A stretch of 64,000 nucleotides of DNA, from NCBI GenBank assembly GCA_031267795.1, contig JAIRYK010000001.1:1-64000 (forward strand), in the 5' to 3' direction. The notes below the pieces were generated by a model. The model worked only from the letters and a program-made list of their open reading frames with translations. It was not told the DNA's origin and did no database searches. This document shows, in pieces, positions 1 to 9,238 of the stretch (the stretch's first letter is position 1; every line of letters begins with the position of its first letter). The translations under genes and the position numbers were made by a program. Source of the DNA: Candidatus Endomicrobiellum devescovinae. GTDB lineage: Bacteria; Elusimicrobiota; Endomicrobiia; Endomicrobiales; Endomicrobiaceae.

Positions 1-52
1 TTCTCTTCTCCTTTATCAAAAATAATAAAAAGCGATTTAAGAATCTTTTCAT
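1..52 (-). CDS. 5' end of an unidentified CDS running off the window
   Basis: An ATG on the minus strand at position 52 is preceded by a good ribosome binding site (AAGGAG on the minus strand, about 57-62). It opens a frame that stays open for 17 codons to the window edge. The visible residues begin MKRFLNRFLLFLIKEK, a basic and hydrophobic start that could be a membrane anchor or signal sequence. Too little is visible to name a product. The gene would follow the glycan gene at 186-2309 in the same direction, so it may belong to the same envelope cluster. The start rests only on the Shine-Dalgarno match. Confidence 0.4.
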   Translation of the reverse strand, partial: MKRFLNRFLLFLIKEKR

Positions 53-185
53 TGATTCTCCTTTTTCTCCCTTTTTTTATTCTATATCTGGAGCCTTCTT
101 CCTTTTCCTTTTTTTCTTCTATTACTTTTTTCCCTTTAAATACCTCTTTATTCTCACTTCCCTAAAATCTATCTCCACTATATCT

Positions 186-2309
186 CTACTTACCTCGCTG
201 GCTAAATAGCGTGACTATTATATATGCACAAAGAACTCCTATCAATGCTCCTACAAGAACATCTGAAGGAAAATGACTTCCTGAATAAATTCTATAAAAT
301 CCTGAAGAAAAAGCAAATAGTATATATAAATACCAATACTTTTTAACCATTATAAACATGAAAGTGCATAAAGAAAACGCAAGCTCTGTATGCCCTGAAG
401 GGAAAGAAAGTGTATATATTTTTTCAAAGAGTATATTTGTATTTTCTCCAAATACTTCTAAAGGGCGAGGTCTTTCAAAATAATGTTTTAAGAAATGAAC
501 TATCACAGCTCCTACTGCCATTACGCTTGCCATCAGAGCGAGATTTGTCCAAAAATGCTCTTTTTTATTTTTCCATAAGATAAATATACATATTGTAAGT
601 ATTATAAAAAAACTTAAGTTAAAATTTTTTTCGTCACAATATGAAATAGGCGCTGCAAAAAAATCTAAAAATTTAGACTTTAAGTTTGAATTTATAAATT
701 TGAAAACAAAATGATCAAATTTTAAAAGTTCTTGCCTGAGATCTTTTTTTGTTTCCAAATTTATAGCGGCGTAAGATTGCGGAAGTTTAGACGGATTGAA
801 AGATTTACAAAATATAAAATAGAAATTTTTAATTTTTTTGCCATTTCTGTATATAGGGAACTCTTCAATTTCGGTATATAATGAAAATACATCTGCTCCG
901 TATCTATTTTTAGGATCTGAAAAGAAGTAATCATTGCATATATATAATCCATTTTTATTTTTTAATTTTTTTAAGGCTCTTTGCCAAAAATCGTAAGCAT
1001 TTATTTTGTCACTTATGCAGAATACTCTAAGTTCAGGAACGCATGCTGAAAGTTCACTTGCCAAATAACTTTTATATGTAAATATAAAAGGTCTTTCTTC
1101 TTTTGAATAAGAGTTTAATATTCGTCTTATTTCGTTTCCTACTTCTTTCCAGCCATAAACTTCATTCGTTAAGTCAATTCTCTCGCTTTCTGATATACCG
1201 TGTTCTATTTTTTCAAGTTTATCTTTCGGCATGAATTTTTCAACAGGAATAATTCCGTACAAAACATGCAGAGGAACTATAATAATCATAAGCAAAGCTA
1301 AACCCCAAGCTGCATAAGAATAAAATCTGAACCATTTTATATGCCAAAATTTTAATGTTAAATGAGCTGCATATATTGACAATACTAAATATCCCATAGC
1401 AGGCCAGTGGGGAAGTATCTCATTAAATGTTGCTATTGCGTTAAAAAGGAGTAAAGCAGGCAGTGAAAAACAAGAAATAATAAGAGTTGTTCTATCCTTT
1501 TTTTTATAAGTTTCTTTAACACACAAGAATGCGGCGATTATAAACATTAAAAACAGCAAAGGAGAAATATATCCAGCTTGCGCTCCTATAGACCTACCAA
1601 AAAGCGTTAAAGAAAATTTAGGCAAAGAATGCCCAAAACCGTGGTTTAGCTGGAATCCGAAGGATGCCCAGCTGTTTTCTATATTCCATATTATAACAGG
1701 CAGAAAGATTACGGCAGACAGAACAAGTCCAAAATATGGTTCTTTATTTTTAAACCAAAATCTTTGTTTTGGTGAAAAAATAAGAAATAAAAACACTGAT
1801 AAAGGTATCAAAACACCGTTATATTTGGAAAGCATTGCAAGCCCTGTCGTAATGCCCAGCAAATACCAATATTTTTTATTATTTGTCTCAATTATTATGA
1901 TAAATATAAGAAGCGACAGAAGCCAAAATAGAGCAAGCGGAGAATCTGGAACGGCTATTACAGAACCTAAAAAAGAAAATACAGGAAGAACATTTAATAG
2001 CAATACGCCGACAAAAGCCGTTCTCTCATTGTAAAGCTTTTTAACGCATATAAAAAATATCCAAATTGCAAAAAAGAAAATTAACACTGTGGGAAATCTC
2101 ACTGCAAATTCAGTGTTGCCGAAAATTAATGTTGATGCTTTAATTATGTAACCAATTAAAGGAGGATGGTCAAAATAAGAAAAATCCAGAAATTTAGAAT
2201 ATACCCAGTAATGAGCTTCGTCTATAGTTAGTCCTATCTTACCTATTATTAACAGACGCAATAGTGTTGTGGCAACATTTACAATCCAAAACCATAACTT
2301 ATAATTCAT
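186..2309 (-). CDS. ArnT/PMT-like glycosyltransferase fused to a PAP2 phosphatase domain
   Basis: A 707-residue polytopic membrane protein. The N-terminal part resembles the GT39/GT83 polyprenyl-phosphate-sugar glycosyltransferases: an early acidic motif (IDEAHYWVYSK, about residue 29) is followed by FDHPP and many hydrophobic segments. The C-terminal part is a type 2 phosphatidic acid phosphatase domain with the three family motifs: KHYFERPRP (608-616), SFPSGH (635-640) and an R-x5-H-x3-D pattern (R673, H679, D683). GT39-type enzymes transfer a sugar from a polyprenyl phosphate to a periplasmic acceptor. PAP2 proteins remove phosphate from lipid (pyro)phosphates, often undecaprenyl pyrophosphate. 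A fused protein could couple glycan decoration with carrier recycling; that is inference. It directly follows the polyprenyl-phosphate sugar synthase at 2310-3008 with no gap. Confidence 0.8.
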   Translation of the reverse strand: MNYKLWFWIVNVATTLLRLLIIGKIGLTIDEAHYWVYSKFLDFSYFDHPPLIGYIIKASTLIFGNTEFAVRFPTVLIFFFAIWIFFICVKKLYNERTAFVGVLLLNVLPVFSFLGSVIAVPDSPLALFWLLSLLIFIIIIETNNKKYWYLLGITTGLAMLSKYNGVLIPLSVFLFLIFSPKQRFWFKNKEPYFGLVLSAVIFLPVIIWNIENSWASFGFQLNHGFGHSLPKFSLTLFGRSIGAQAGYISPLLFLMFIIAAFLCVKETYKKKDRTTLIISCFSLPALLLFNAIATFNEILPHWPAMGYLVLSIYAAHLTLKFWHIKWFRFYSYAAWGLALLMIIIVPLHVLYGIIPVEKFMPKDKLEKIEHGISESERIDLTNEVYGWKEVGNEIRRILNSYSKEERPFIFTYKSYLASELSACVPELRVFCISDKINAYDFWQRALKKLKNKNGLYICNDYFFSDPKNRYGADVFSLYTEIEEFPIYRNGKKIKNFYFIFCKSFNPSKLPQSYAAINLETKKDLRQELLKFDHFVFKFINSNLKSKFLDFFAAPISYCDEKNFNLSFFIILTICIFILWKNKKEHFWTNLALMASVMAVGAVIVHFLKHYFERPRPLEVFGENTNILFEKIYTLSFPSGHTELAFSLCTFMFIMVKKYWYLYILFAFSSGFYRIYSGSHFPSDVLVGALIGVLCAYIIVTLFSQRGK

Positions 2310-3008
2310 TTATCTTCCTGTTAATTTAAGTTTTAAAACTTTGAATAAGTACGTTATTAAAGTTCCCATGCGAAGTTTTGATTTGCCTGAAAATCTAGCA
2401 AGGAATATTATTGGATATTCTTTGACTTTCAAATTATTTTCTTTAATTTTGTATAGAACTTCAGTAACTATGAAAGGGTCGCTTGCCGTTAATTCGGCAG
2501 CGAATTTAGCTAGAGCTGTTCTTTTAAACATTCTATAACCAGAGGTAGGGTCTTGTATTTTAACTCCCAGTACAAAAGATAAATACCGTCTTGAAAAATT
2601 GCTTACTATTTGCCTAACTATTGATCTCTCTTCATCTTTTCCACCGTTGATATAGCGAGATCCTATAACCACATCACAATTTTCTATTGTTTTTAAAAAT
2701 TCTGGGATATATTTAGGAGAATGAGAGCCATCCCCGTCCATTTCAACTATATAATCGGCTTTCATATCAAGAGCTTTTAAGAATCCGTCTTTACCTGCAT
2801 ATCCGCGACCTTTTTTTTCTTTTCTTAATAGAAGATGTACTTTATTATTTGTTTTTGATATTTCTTCAACTATTTTATACGTTCCGTCAGGAGACATATC
2901 ATCTACAATCAAAACATCTGCGTTGGCTCCACAATTTAAAGTTTCATCAATCACCAGCTTTATATTGGGGGCTTCGTTATATGTTGGCACCATTACGACA
3001 GTTTTCAT
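2310..3008 (-). CDS. Polyprenyl-phosphate mannosyl/glucosyltransferase, GT2 (DPM1-like)
   Basis: A 232-residue cytoplasmic GT2 enzyme of the dolichol-phosphate mannose synthase type. It opens with VVMVPTYNEAPN, has the nucleotide-sugar aspartates in VDDMSPDGT (D36, D37) and the metal-binding motif EMDGDGSHSP. There are no C-terminal membrane helices, as in the short soluble or peripheral DPM1 form. Family members load a sugar from GDP- or UDP-sugar onto a polyprenyl phosphate. The next gene downstream, touching it at 2309, is a GT39/GT83-like transferase of the kind that uses such a donor, so the two probably form a donor-and-transferase pair. The sugar cannot be read from sequence. Confidence 0.85.
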   Translation of the reverse strand: MKTVVMVPTYNEAPNIKLVIDETLNCGANADVLIVDDMSPDGTYKIVEEISKTNNKVHLLLRKEKKGRGYAGKDGFLKALDMKADYIVEMDGDGSHSPKYIPEFLKTIENCDVVIGSRYINGGKDEERSIVRQIVSNFSRRYLSFVLGVKIQDPTSGYRMFKRTALAKFAAELTASDPFIVTEVLYKIKENNLKVKEYPIIFLARFSGKSKLRMGTLITYLFKVLKLKLTGR

Positions 3009-3040
3009 AAAAACCTCTATTTGAACTGTTAAGATAGGAA

Positions 3041-4183
3041 CTATAAATATTGCTCAATTGCTTTTATAACATCTTTTGCTGCGATTGACTCCATGCAGTT
3101 ATCAATTAAATCGCACTCCTGCTTATAACAAACTACGCAATTTTTATTAGATTGTATTTTTACGCCTTTGGAGTATATTTCTATTTCATTGACTGAAGTT
3201 GGACCAAAAAGAGCTACGATATTCTTCTTAAGTCCTGCAGCAGCGTGCAAAGCCATAGTGTCTCCACACAAAACTACGTCGCATAGATTTATTTTTGCAA
3301 AGAAATCTGGGATAGTATTGTCAATTCCCGTTGATATAACATTTGGCATGTTTTCTTTTAAAATTAAGTCAATTTCGCTTTTATCCTGAGCGCTGCCGAG
3401 CAATAAAACGAAATATCCTTTTTGCGAGAAATATTTTGCGGTTTCAATAAACCCTTTTGATGTCCATTTTTTTAATTTCCACCTCTTGCCTGCTCCAGGG
3501 TTTATTCCTATAATTTTTTTATTGCGGTTTATATTGTTATCTTTTAAAAATTTTTCAGCTTTCTCTATTGAATTTTTTTGCAAGGGAACAATTATTTCAT
3601 AGTTGTCTTTTGGTAGTTCGGCTATTTTAGACATCCAATGTTGATATGTAAAAGTATTGGCTTTCTTAAGCTTGTCATAAGCGCTTGTTTTAAGCCATTC
3701 TTTAGCATAATTGTTTGAAGTTATGATGTTTCTGCAATCGTCCAAAGTAAACCCTAGGACTTCTTTTTTGTTTGAGAGTTTTGTAAGAGATAAACTTTCA
3801 AAAGCTAAATCTAAGTTGATGACAATGTCAAAAAACTCATTTACAAGATATTTTATGACATTTCCGTCGTTATATATTATTCTATCTATCAGATTATTGC
3901 CTTCAAGAACAGCAGCATTTTTTATATCAACAATCCAAGATATTTCGCTTTTAGGGTAAACTTCTTTTAAACCATTTAAAATAAAAGTAGTTCTTAAAAC
4001 ATCGCCCATAGCTCCAAGTTTAACAATTAGAATGCGTTTATTATCTTTCTTGGCTGAAAGTTTTGAATAGTTTTTGCATTCTTTACAAATGGCGTTATTA
4101 TTTTTTTGGTAAACACACGGTCTGTCTAACGGAAATTTAGAACAATCTGTGAAAACTTCAAAAGAATCAGTATTTTTTATCAT
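3041..4183 (-). CDS. Glycosyltransferase family 9 (ADP-heptose:LPS heptosyltransferase-like)
   Basis: A 380-residue protein with the GT9 fold. After an N-terminal extension of about 48 residues the first Rossmann half starts at RILIVKLGAMGDVLRTT, the usual GT9 opening. The donor half contains GINPGAGKRWKLKKW and the late motif CGDTMALHAAAGLKK-x-ALFGPT. Heptosyltransferases add heptose to the lipopolysaccharide core on the cytoplasmic face of the inner membrane. Two cysteine groups are unusual: C14, C23, C33 and C36 in the N-terminal extension, and a set near the C-terminus (NCVVCYKQEC). They could bind a metal. The gene is 32 bp upstream of the GT2 gene in the same direction. The real acceptor and sugar are unknown. 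Confidence 0.8.
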   Translation of the reverse strand: MIKNTDSFEVFTDCSKFPLDRPCVYQKNNNAICKECKNYSKLSAKKDNKRILIVKLGAMGDVLRTTFILNGLKEVYPKSEISWIVDIKNAAVLEGNNLIDRIIYNDGNVIKYLVNEFFDIVINLDLAFESLSLTKLSNKKEVLGFTLDDCRNIITSNNYAKEWLKTSAYDKLKKANTFTYQHWMSKIAELPKDNYEIIVPLQKNSIEKAEKFLKDNNINRNKKIIGINPGAGKRWKLKKWTSKGFIETAKYFSQKGYFVLLLGSAQDKSEIDLILKENMPNVISTGIDNTIPDFFAKINLCDVVLCGDTMALHAAAGLKKNIVALFGPTSVNEIEIYSKGVKIQSNKNCVVCYKQECDLIDNCMESIAAKDVIKAIEQYL

Positions 4184-4277
4184 AATTTATAAAGCTAGCA
4201 AATCTTGCCCGACATTGCAATACCGTGTAGAAAGTAGTAAAATCATGAGCCGATGAATTCATCTAGTCGGAGTTTTT
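4184..4277. promoter_or_regulatory. Divergent intergenic region with a 12-bp palindrome
   Basis: This 94-bp gap lies between two diverging glycan genes and must hold both start regions. It contains a perfect 12-bp palindrome GATGAATTCATC (4252-4263), flanked by CCGA and TCGG, only 14 bp before the plus-strand start at 4278. It could be an operator or an RNA hairpin in the leader of the plus-strand gene. No convincing -35/-10 pair was picked out. Confidence 0.25.
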
Positions 4278-5702
4278 ATGGATAGTCTATTTTGCAGAAA
4301 AAATGCTTTTTTTATTTCTGGTTTTGTTGTTTTGTTTAAAATATTTTTATCTGCTTCTATAGAACTTCACCCAGACGAGGCGTACTATTGGCTTTGGTCC
4401 CAGCATTTAGCTCTAGGATACTTTGACCATTCTCCAATGGTGGCGTGGTTTATAAAAGTAACTACATTATTTTTCAACTCTGAAGTGGCAGTAAGATTTT
4501 CTTCTATAATAACGACTATAATACTGAGCTTTTTAATATGGAATCTAGCTAAAAAGCTTTTTAATGAAACCATAGCTGCGGCATCCGTTATTGTATTAAA
4601 TACTTTACCTGAAATGATGACAGCCTCTATAATAATAACTCCTGACACGCCTGTATTTTTGTTTTTTTCTTTGAGCGTTTATTATTTATGGCGTTTGATT
4701 GAAAGTGACCAAACAAAGTATTGGTATATAACAGGCTTGTTTTTTGGCTTGGCTCTACTGTCAAAATATACTGCCGTATTGTTTGGATTAAGCCTTTTTG
4801 TATATATAATTGCAGACAGAAAATGGTACTGGTTTAAAAATAAACATTTTTATTTTATGTTTATTGTCTCTTTTATTGTGTTTTTGCCTGTTATTATTTG
4901 GAATTTACAGCATGAATGGGTGTCTTTCACATTTCAACTTCATCACGGCTTGGCGAGCAATAAAATTCATTTTGATTATATTTTTGACTATTTGGGCTCA
5001 CAGTGTCTTGCTGTAGGTCCTGTTATTTTTATTTCTGGCATTGTTGCGGCAATCGGTTATTTTTGTTCAAAGAATTCAAAAAAGATTTTTATTGTATCTT
5101 TTTCTGTGCCAATAATAATGTTTTTTCTATTTACGGCTTTAAAAAGAAATCCAGGAGCAAATTGGCCTGCCTTTGCCTATTTTGCTTTCAGCATTATGTG
5201 TTGTGCTTATTTGCTTGAAAATAATTCAAAAATAAAAAGAAAAATTCTAATATATGGGACACTATTTAATTTTATTATATCTTTTCTTTTAGGTTTGCAC
5301 GTTAAGTATGCGATTGTTCCTTTGAGGCTTTTTTCACGTCATGCTGCTGTTGCTGATGCCACTAATTGGTTCTACGGCTGGAGGGAACTCGGAGATAATC
5401 TTGTAAAAAGAAATATTAAATATGTTATAGCAGATACTCAGCAGTGGGGTGGCGCTATGGCTTATTACACAAAGAACAAATTACAAGTATTAACGGGACC
5501 AGTGCCTATAAATCAGTTTAAGTATTGGGCTATTCCTGATGATTTGGCTTATTCAAAAATTGCAATTGTAAATGTGGATAAAGATATGGAAGACGATTTT
5601 AGTAAAATTAAAAATGCGGATATTATAGTGGTTTCAAGAAACGGAATTCCTATTCGTCAATACGCGGTTGTTGAAAGCAATGGTTATGAAATGAAAAAGT
5701 AA
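4278..5702 (+). CDS. ArnT/PMT-like membrane glycosyltransferase (GT39/GT83 type)
   Basis: A 474-residue integral membrane protein paralogous to the N-terminal half of the gene at 186-2309. It shares the early HPDEAYYWLWSQ motif followed by FDHSPMVAWFI, LLSKYTAVLFG, and VIIWNLQHEWVSFTFQLHHG, which matches the corresponding stretch of the fusion protein closely. It has about ten hydrophobic segments and a soluble C-terminal tail of about 110 residues, but no PAP2 domain. It likely transfers a sugar from a polyprenyl-phosphate donor to a lipid or protein acceptor on the periplasmic side. The donor could come from the GT2 enzyme at 2310-3008. The acceptor is unknown. Confidence 0.8.
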   Translation: MDSLFCRKNAFFISGFVVLFKIFLSASIELHPDEAYYWLWSQHLALGYFDHSPMVAWFIKVTTLFFNSEVAVRFSSIITTIILSFLIWNLAKKLFNETIAAASVIVLNTLPEMMTASIIITPDTPVFLFFSLSVYYLWRLIESDQTKYWYITGLFFGLALLSKYTAVLFGLSLFVYIIADRKWYWFKNKHFYFMFIVSFIVFLPVIIWNLQHEWVSFTFQLHHGLASNKIHFDYIFDYLGSQCLAVGPVIFISGIVAAIGYFCSKNSKKIFIVSFSVPIIMFFLFTALKRNPGANWPAFAYFAFSIMCCAYLLENNSKIKRKILIYGTLFNFIISFLLGLHVKYAIVPLRLFSRHAAVADATNWFYGWRELGDNLVKRNIKYVIADTQQWGGAMAYYTKNKLQVLTGPVPINQFKYWAIPDDLAYSKIAIVNVDKDMEDDFSKIKNADIIVVSRNGIPIRQYAVVESNGYEMKK

Positions 5703-5739
5703 TTGAATTGCGAAAGACAAAATAGTACAATTCCAATCT

Positions 5740-7065
5740 ATGAGATACGCATTTGTGATTTTAATGTTTCTGTTTGCGGCATCTTCTCTTCTTGCGGATC
5801 AATCTGATTCGGTAAACGTCTCTGTTACGCCAACAATTTCTCTTACTTTAGATTACGACTTACAATTTAGAACAGCATATTATTCAAATATAGATTATAC
5901 GTCAGCAGAGCGCAAATCCACAGATCTTTTTTCTCAATACTTAAATTTAAATGTGATAGGAAAATTTGATAAAAGAATTGAAATGTCTGCAAAAATTGCT
6001 TCATACGGTTTTTCTGGAAAATATGATAATGCTTTTGCAATGCCTTACGAAGATAAAGACTTTGCATTCTTTTTAGAAACAGCTTTTCTTAAATTTAAGA
6101 ATGAAAAAGATTTTTCTTTTCCATATACTATATATATCGGGAAACAAGAATTTCATTATGGCAGTGGACTTATAGTGGACAGCGATAATACAGGATTGCT
6201 TGGAGCTGAGGCAACGGTTGATATTTCTAAATTTTTAACAATAGATATGTTTGCTTCCAAAGTTCCAAATGAAAATTTTAATTTTTATGGAGTCAATTTT
6301 AATTTTGATTCTTTGATTGAGTTTACAATCTGCCAAGAGCGCAATAATTCTGGGTTTTTATATAAAAAAGGATTATCTACAAAAAAATCCGTGGATAGTT
6401 CAAATAAAATTGAATACGATAATAAAACTTTTTATGATTTACGCATAGCAAGCGAAGGAAAAAAGTATGGTTATGCCGTTGAAGCCGTTCAACAAAAAGG
6501 TCGCTTATCAAAAGACAATTCGGAAAAAGTTGATTACGATGCATATATGTTTAGTTTAAACGGGGCATGGCATGGTGAGATATTAAAAAAAGATGCTGAC
6601 GCTAATATTTTATTTACATATTCAGGAGCTAAAGGAGAAAATTGCTTTAGTCCTACGTTTGCAAAAAGATACAACGGTTTGCAAAGAGTAGGCTATGGAA
6701 CATTATTTGCCGCAAATACCACTGATTCTTTTGTTGTAATACCAAATGGATATTACGGAATAAATACATTAGGATTTTCTTTTGGTATTTGTCCATTTAA
6801 TGCAGTTAGTTCAGGAATTTCTTACTTTCTTTTTTCAGCGTCGGATGTGCCTGCTGATGCCGGAGATGCTGGATTTGCTAAAATTTACGGAGCAAAAGCA
6901 GATTTAGGAAAAGAGTTTGATTTTTTTGTTAAATATAAATACAAGCATTATTTTGATGTAATTTTTGATTTTGCATTTTATACGCCGCCATCAAAAGCGG
7001 ATAAAGTTTTTGCAAATATGGATTCGTCGTATTTATTCCAACTGGGAATAATTTCAAGGTTCTAA
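5740..7065 (+). CDS. Predicted outer membrane beta-barrel protein, function unknown
   Basis: A 441-residue protein with a clear N-terminal signal peptide (hydrophobic core about residues 3-18, cleavage probably near LLADQ). The mature part alternates polar and hydrophobic residues with many aromatic residues, as expected of amphipathic strands, and it ends in phenylalanine (LFQLGIISRF), typical of outer membrane barrels. Stretches such as YTIYIGKQEFHYGSG recall alginate-export or porin-like barrels, but I cannot assign a family firmly. It lies 2 bp before the GH57 gene, so the two are probably co-transcribed. Passage of a saccharide is possible but is only inferred from context. Confidence 0.65.
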   Translation: MRYAFVILMFLFAASSLLADQSDSVNVSVTPTISLTLDYDLQFRTAYYSNIDYTSAERKSTDLFSQYLNLNVIGKFDKRIEMSAKIASYGFSGKYDNAFAMPYEDKDFAFFLETAFLKFKNEKDFSFPYTIYIGKQEFHYGSGLIVDSDNTGLLGAEATVDISKFLTIDMFASKVPNENFNFYGVNFNFDSLIEFTICQERNNSGFLYKKGLSTKKSVDSSNKIEYDNKTFYDLRIASEGKKYGYAVEAVQQKGRLSKDNSEKVDYDAYMFSLNGAWHGEILKKDADANILFTYSGAKGENCFSPTFAKRYNGLQRVGYGTLFAANTTDSFVVIPNGYYGINTLGFSFGICPFNAVSSGISYFLFSASDVPADAGDAGFAKIYGAKADLGKEFDFFVKYKYKHYFDVIFDFAFYTPPSKADKVFANMDSSYLFQLGIISRF

Positions 7066-7066
7066 C

Positions 7067-9166
7067 ATGAAAAAAGTTTACTTGGCTTTTTTGTGGCACC
7101 AGCATCAGCCTATGTATAAAAATCCAGTTACGGACGTGTATGAGCTTCCGTGGGTAAGGCTTCATGCTACCAAAGATTACTACGATATGGTCGCAATACT
7201 TGACGGTTTTCCTAAAATAAAATCTAACATAAATTTAGTTCCATCTTTGTTAATGCAGCTTGAAGAGTATGCTTCGGGGAAAGCCAAAGACAGATTTATG
7301 GACTTAACCTTAAAAGATGCAAAACTTTTGACGCAAGACGAGAAAGCTTTTATTTTGGCAAATTTCTTTTTAGCAAACTTAGAGAATATGATTTTGCCTT
7401 TTCCACGTTACTCTCAGCTTTACAACAAAAAAACTCAAAAATTAGACGGAAGTATGTTTGAAGAGCAGGATTTTAGAGATTTGCAGGTTTGGTTTAATTT
7501 GTCGTGGTTTGATCCTTATTGCCGCAAAAGCGACGAATTTATTAAATTTTTGCATGATAAAGGGAAAGATTTTAGCGAAGATGAAAAAAGAAAACTTGTT
7601 GATAAACAGATTGAAATCTGCGGGAAAATAGTTTCTAAACATAAAGAAGCTCAAGAGAGAGGACAGATTGAAGTTACCGTAACGCCTTTTTATCACCCAA
7701 TTCTTCCTTTGCTTTGCGACACAGATGCTGCAAAAGAGGCGACGCCTAACATAAATTTGCCGCAAAAAAGATTTGTTCATCCTGAAGACGCTTTATGGCA
7801 TGTTGAAAACGCCATTTCTTATTATGAAGAACGGTTTGGCGTTAAACCGTCGGGAATGTGGCCTTCGGAAGGGTCTGTGTCAAACGCTGTGGCTGAACTT
7901 ATTTCCGAATCAGGAATAAAGTGGACGGCAACGGACGAAGCGGTTTTGTTTAACAGCGTAAAAGACATATCAAGTGACAGAAGACATTTATTTAAGCCGT
8001 TTCAATTAAATATAAACGGTAAAAATTTAAACATAATTTTTAGAGATCACGGACTTTCTGATTCCATAGGCTTTGTGTATTCTAAATGGAATGCTGAAGA
8101 TGCTGCAAATGATTTTATAGCTAAGATTAAAAGTATAGGGGAATATGCAGGCTCGCTTACAGACTCTCCTCTTGTATCTGTAATTTTAGACGGAGATAAC
8201 TGCTGGGAGTATTATAAAAACGACGGTTGGGATTTTTTAACAAAACTTTACGAAAAACTAAGCGCTGACAACGATATAGAAACGGTAAGAGTAAGTGACT
8301 ATCTTGCAAAATTCCCTCCGAAAGACATAATAACAAATTTAACAGCAGGGTCGTGGATTAACGGAAATTTTGGTGTTTGGATAGGTAGCGATGAGGACAA
8401 TAAATCTTGGGATTGTTTATCTCTGACAAGAGATGCTTTGATAGATAAATTAAATTTGGGCGATTCCGAAAATATAAAAACGGCTTGGAATGCTTTTCAT
8501 GCCGCTGAGGGATCTGATTGGAATTGGTGGTATGGGGACGATCATTCTTCATCAAACGATACTGATTTTGATTTTTTATACAGGCAGCACTTGATAAAGG
8601 TGTACAAGTCTCTCGGAGTAGCTGCTCCTGAAACCTTGTTTGAAGTAATAGGGAATAATTCCAACCAAAAGTACGCTCTAAATCCGACAGCGTCTATTTC
8701 TCCAAAGATTGACGGTAAAAGTTCAGATTTTGATGAATGGAAAAAATCAAGCTTTTATAAGACCGGCACAAGCGGTGGTGCAATGCATCAAGTTTCTACA
8801 GTCTTAAAATCTTTCAATTATGGCTTTGACTCTGACAAATTATATTTAAAATTTGATTTTAATGAAGAATCTTTAGAACAACTTTCTTTAAAAATAGCAT
8901 TTTTAAAGCCTATAGAAACAAATGTAATTTTAAGTTTTAAATCAGACAATAAAATGCTACTTGTAGATGGGACGGGGAAAAATATAGACGCTGCTAATGC
9001 TATTTTTGATAAAAGCGCAGAGTTGGCTTTACCATTTTCTTTCTTAAGTCTCCCTGAGGAATATGATAAGATAAAGTTTGCGATAGCTGTGAACAAAAAT
9101 AATTCTGAAATTGAAAGATGGCCGTATCAAACGGTTATAGAGATACCAAAACCTATCAAAAATTAA
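7067..9166 (+). CDS. Glycoside hydrolase family 57 (alpha-amylase / glucanotransferase type)
   Basis: A 699-residue GH57 protein. The family's opening motif is visible (AFLWHQHQPMY), as is the conserved TVTPFYHPILPL region. The likely nucleophile is E268 in GMWPSEGSVS and the likely acid residue is D375 in ILDGDNCWEYY. A C-terminal module of about 150 residues (from about 545, starting SPKIDGKSSDFDEW) resembles a beta-sandwich glucodextranase or DOMON-type domain. There is no signal peptide, so the enzyme probably works in the cytoplasm, on glycogen or maltodextrins. GH57 members hydrolyse or transfer alpha-1,4 or alpha-1,6 glucans; which activity applies here cannot be decided. It follows the barrel gene by 1 bp. 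Confidence 0.88.
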   Translation: MKKVYLAFLWHQHQPMYKNPVTDVYELPWVRLHATKDYYDMVAILDGFPKIKSNINLVPSLLMQLEEYASGKAKDRFMDLTLKDAKLLTQDEKAFILANFFLANLENMILPFPRYSQLYNKKTQKLDGSMFEEQDFRDLQVWFNLSWFDPYCRKSDEFIKFLHDKGKDFSEDEKRKLVDKQIEICGKIVSKHKEAQERGQIEVTVTPFYHPILPLLCDTDAAKEATPNINLPQKRFVHPEDALWHVENAISYYEERFGVKPSGMWPSEGSVSNAVAELISESGIKWTATDEAVLFNSVKDISSDRRHLFKPFQLNINGKNLNIIFRDHGLSDSIGFVYSKWNAEDAANDFIAKIKSIGEYAGSLTDSPLVSVILDGDNCWEYYKNDGWDFLTKLYEKLSADNDIETVRVSDYLAKFPPKDIITNLTAGSWINGNFGVWIGSDEDNKSWDCLSLTRDALIDKLNLGDSENIKTAWNAFHAAEGSDWNWWYGDDHSSSNDTDFDFLYRQHLIKVYKSLGVAAPETLFEVIGNNSNQKYALNPTASISPKIDGKSSDFDEWKKSSFYKTGTSGGAMHQVSTVLKSFNYGFDSDKLYLKFDFNEESLEQLSLKIAFLKPIETNVILSFKSDNKMLLVDGTGKNIDAANAIFDKSAELALPFSFLSLPEEYDKIKFAIAVNKNNSEIERWPYQTVIEIPKPIKN

Positions 9167-9238
9167 ATTGAAAAACATGCTCATTTTACAATTTTTAGAT
9201 TTTTATCGTATATATATTTAAATGTTTTGGAGAAATAA

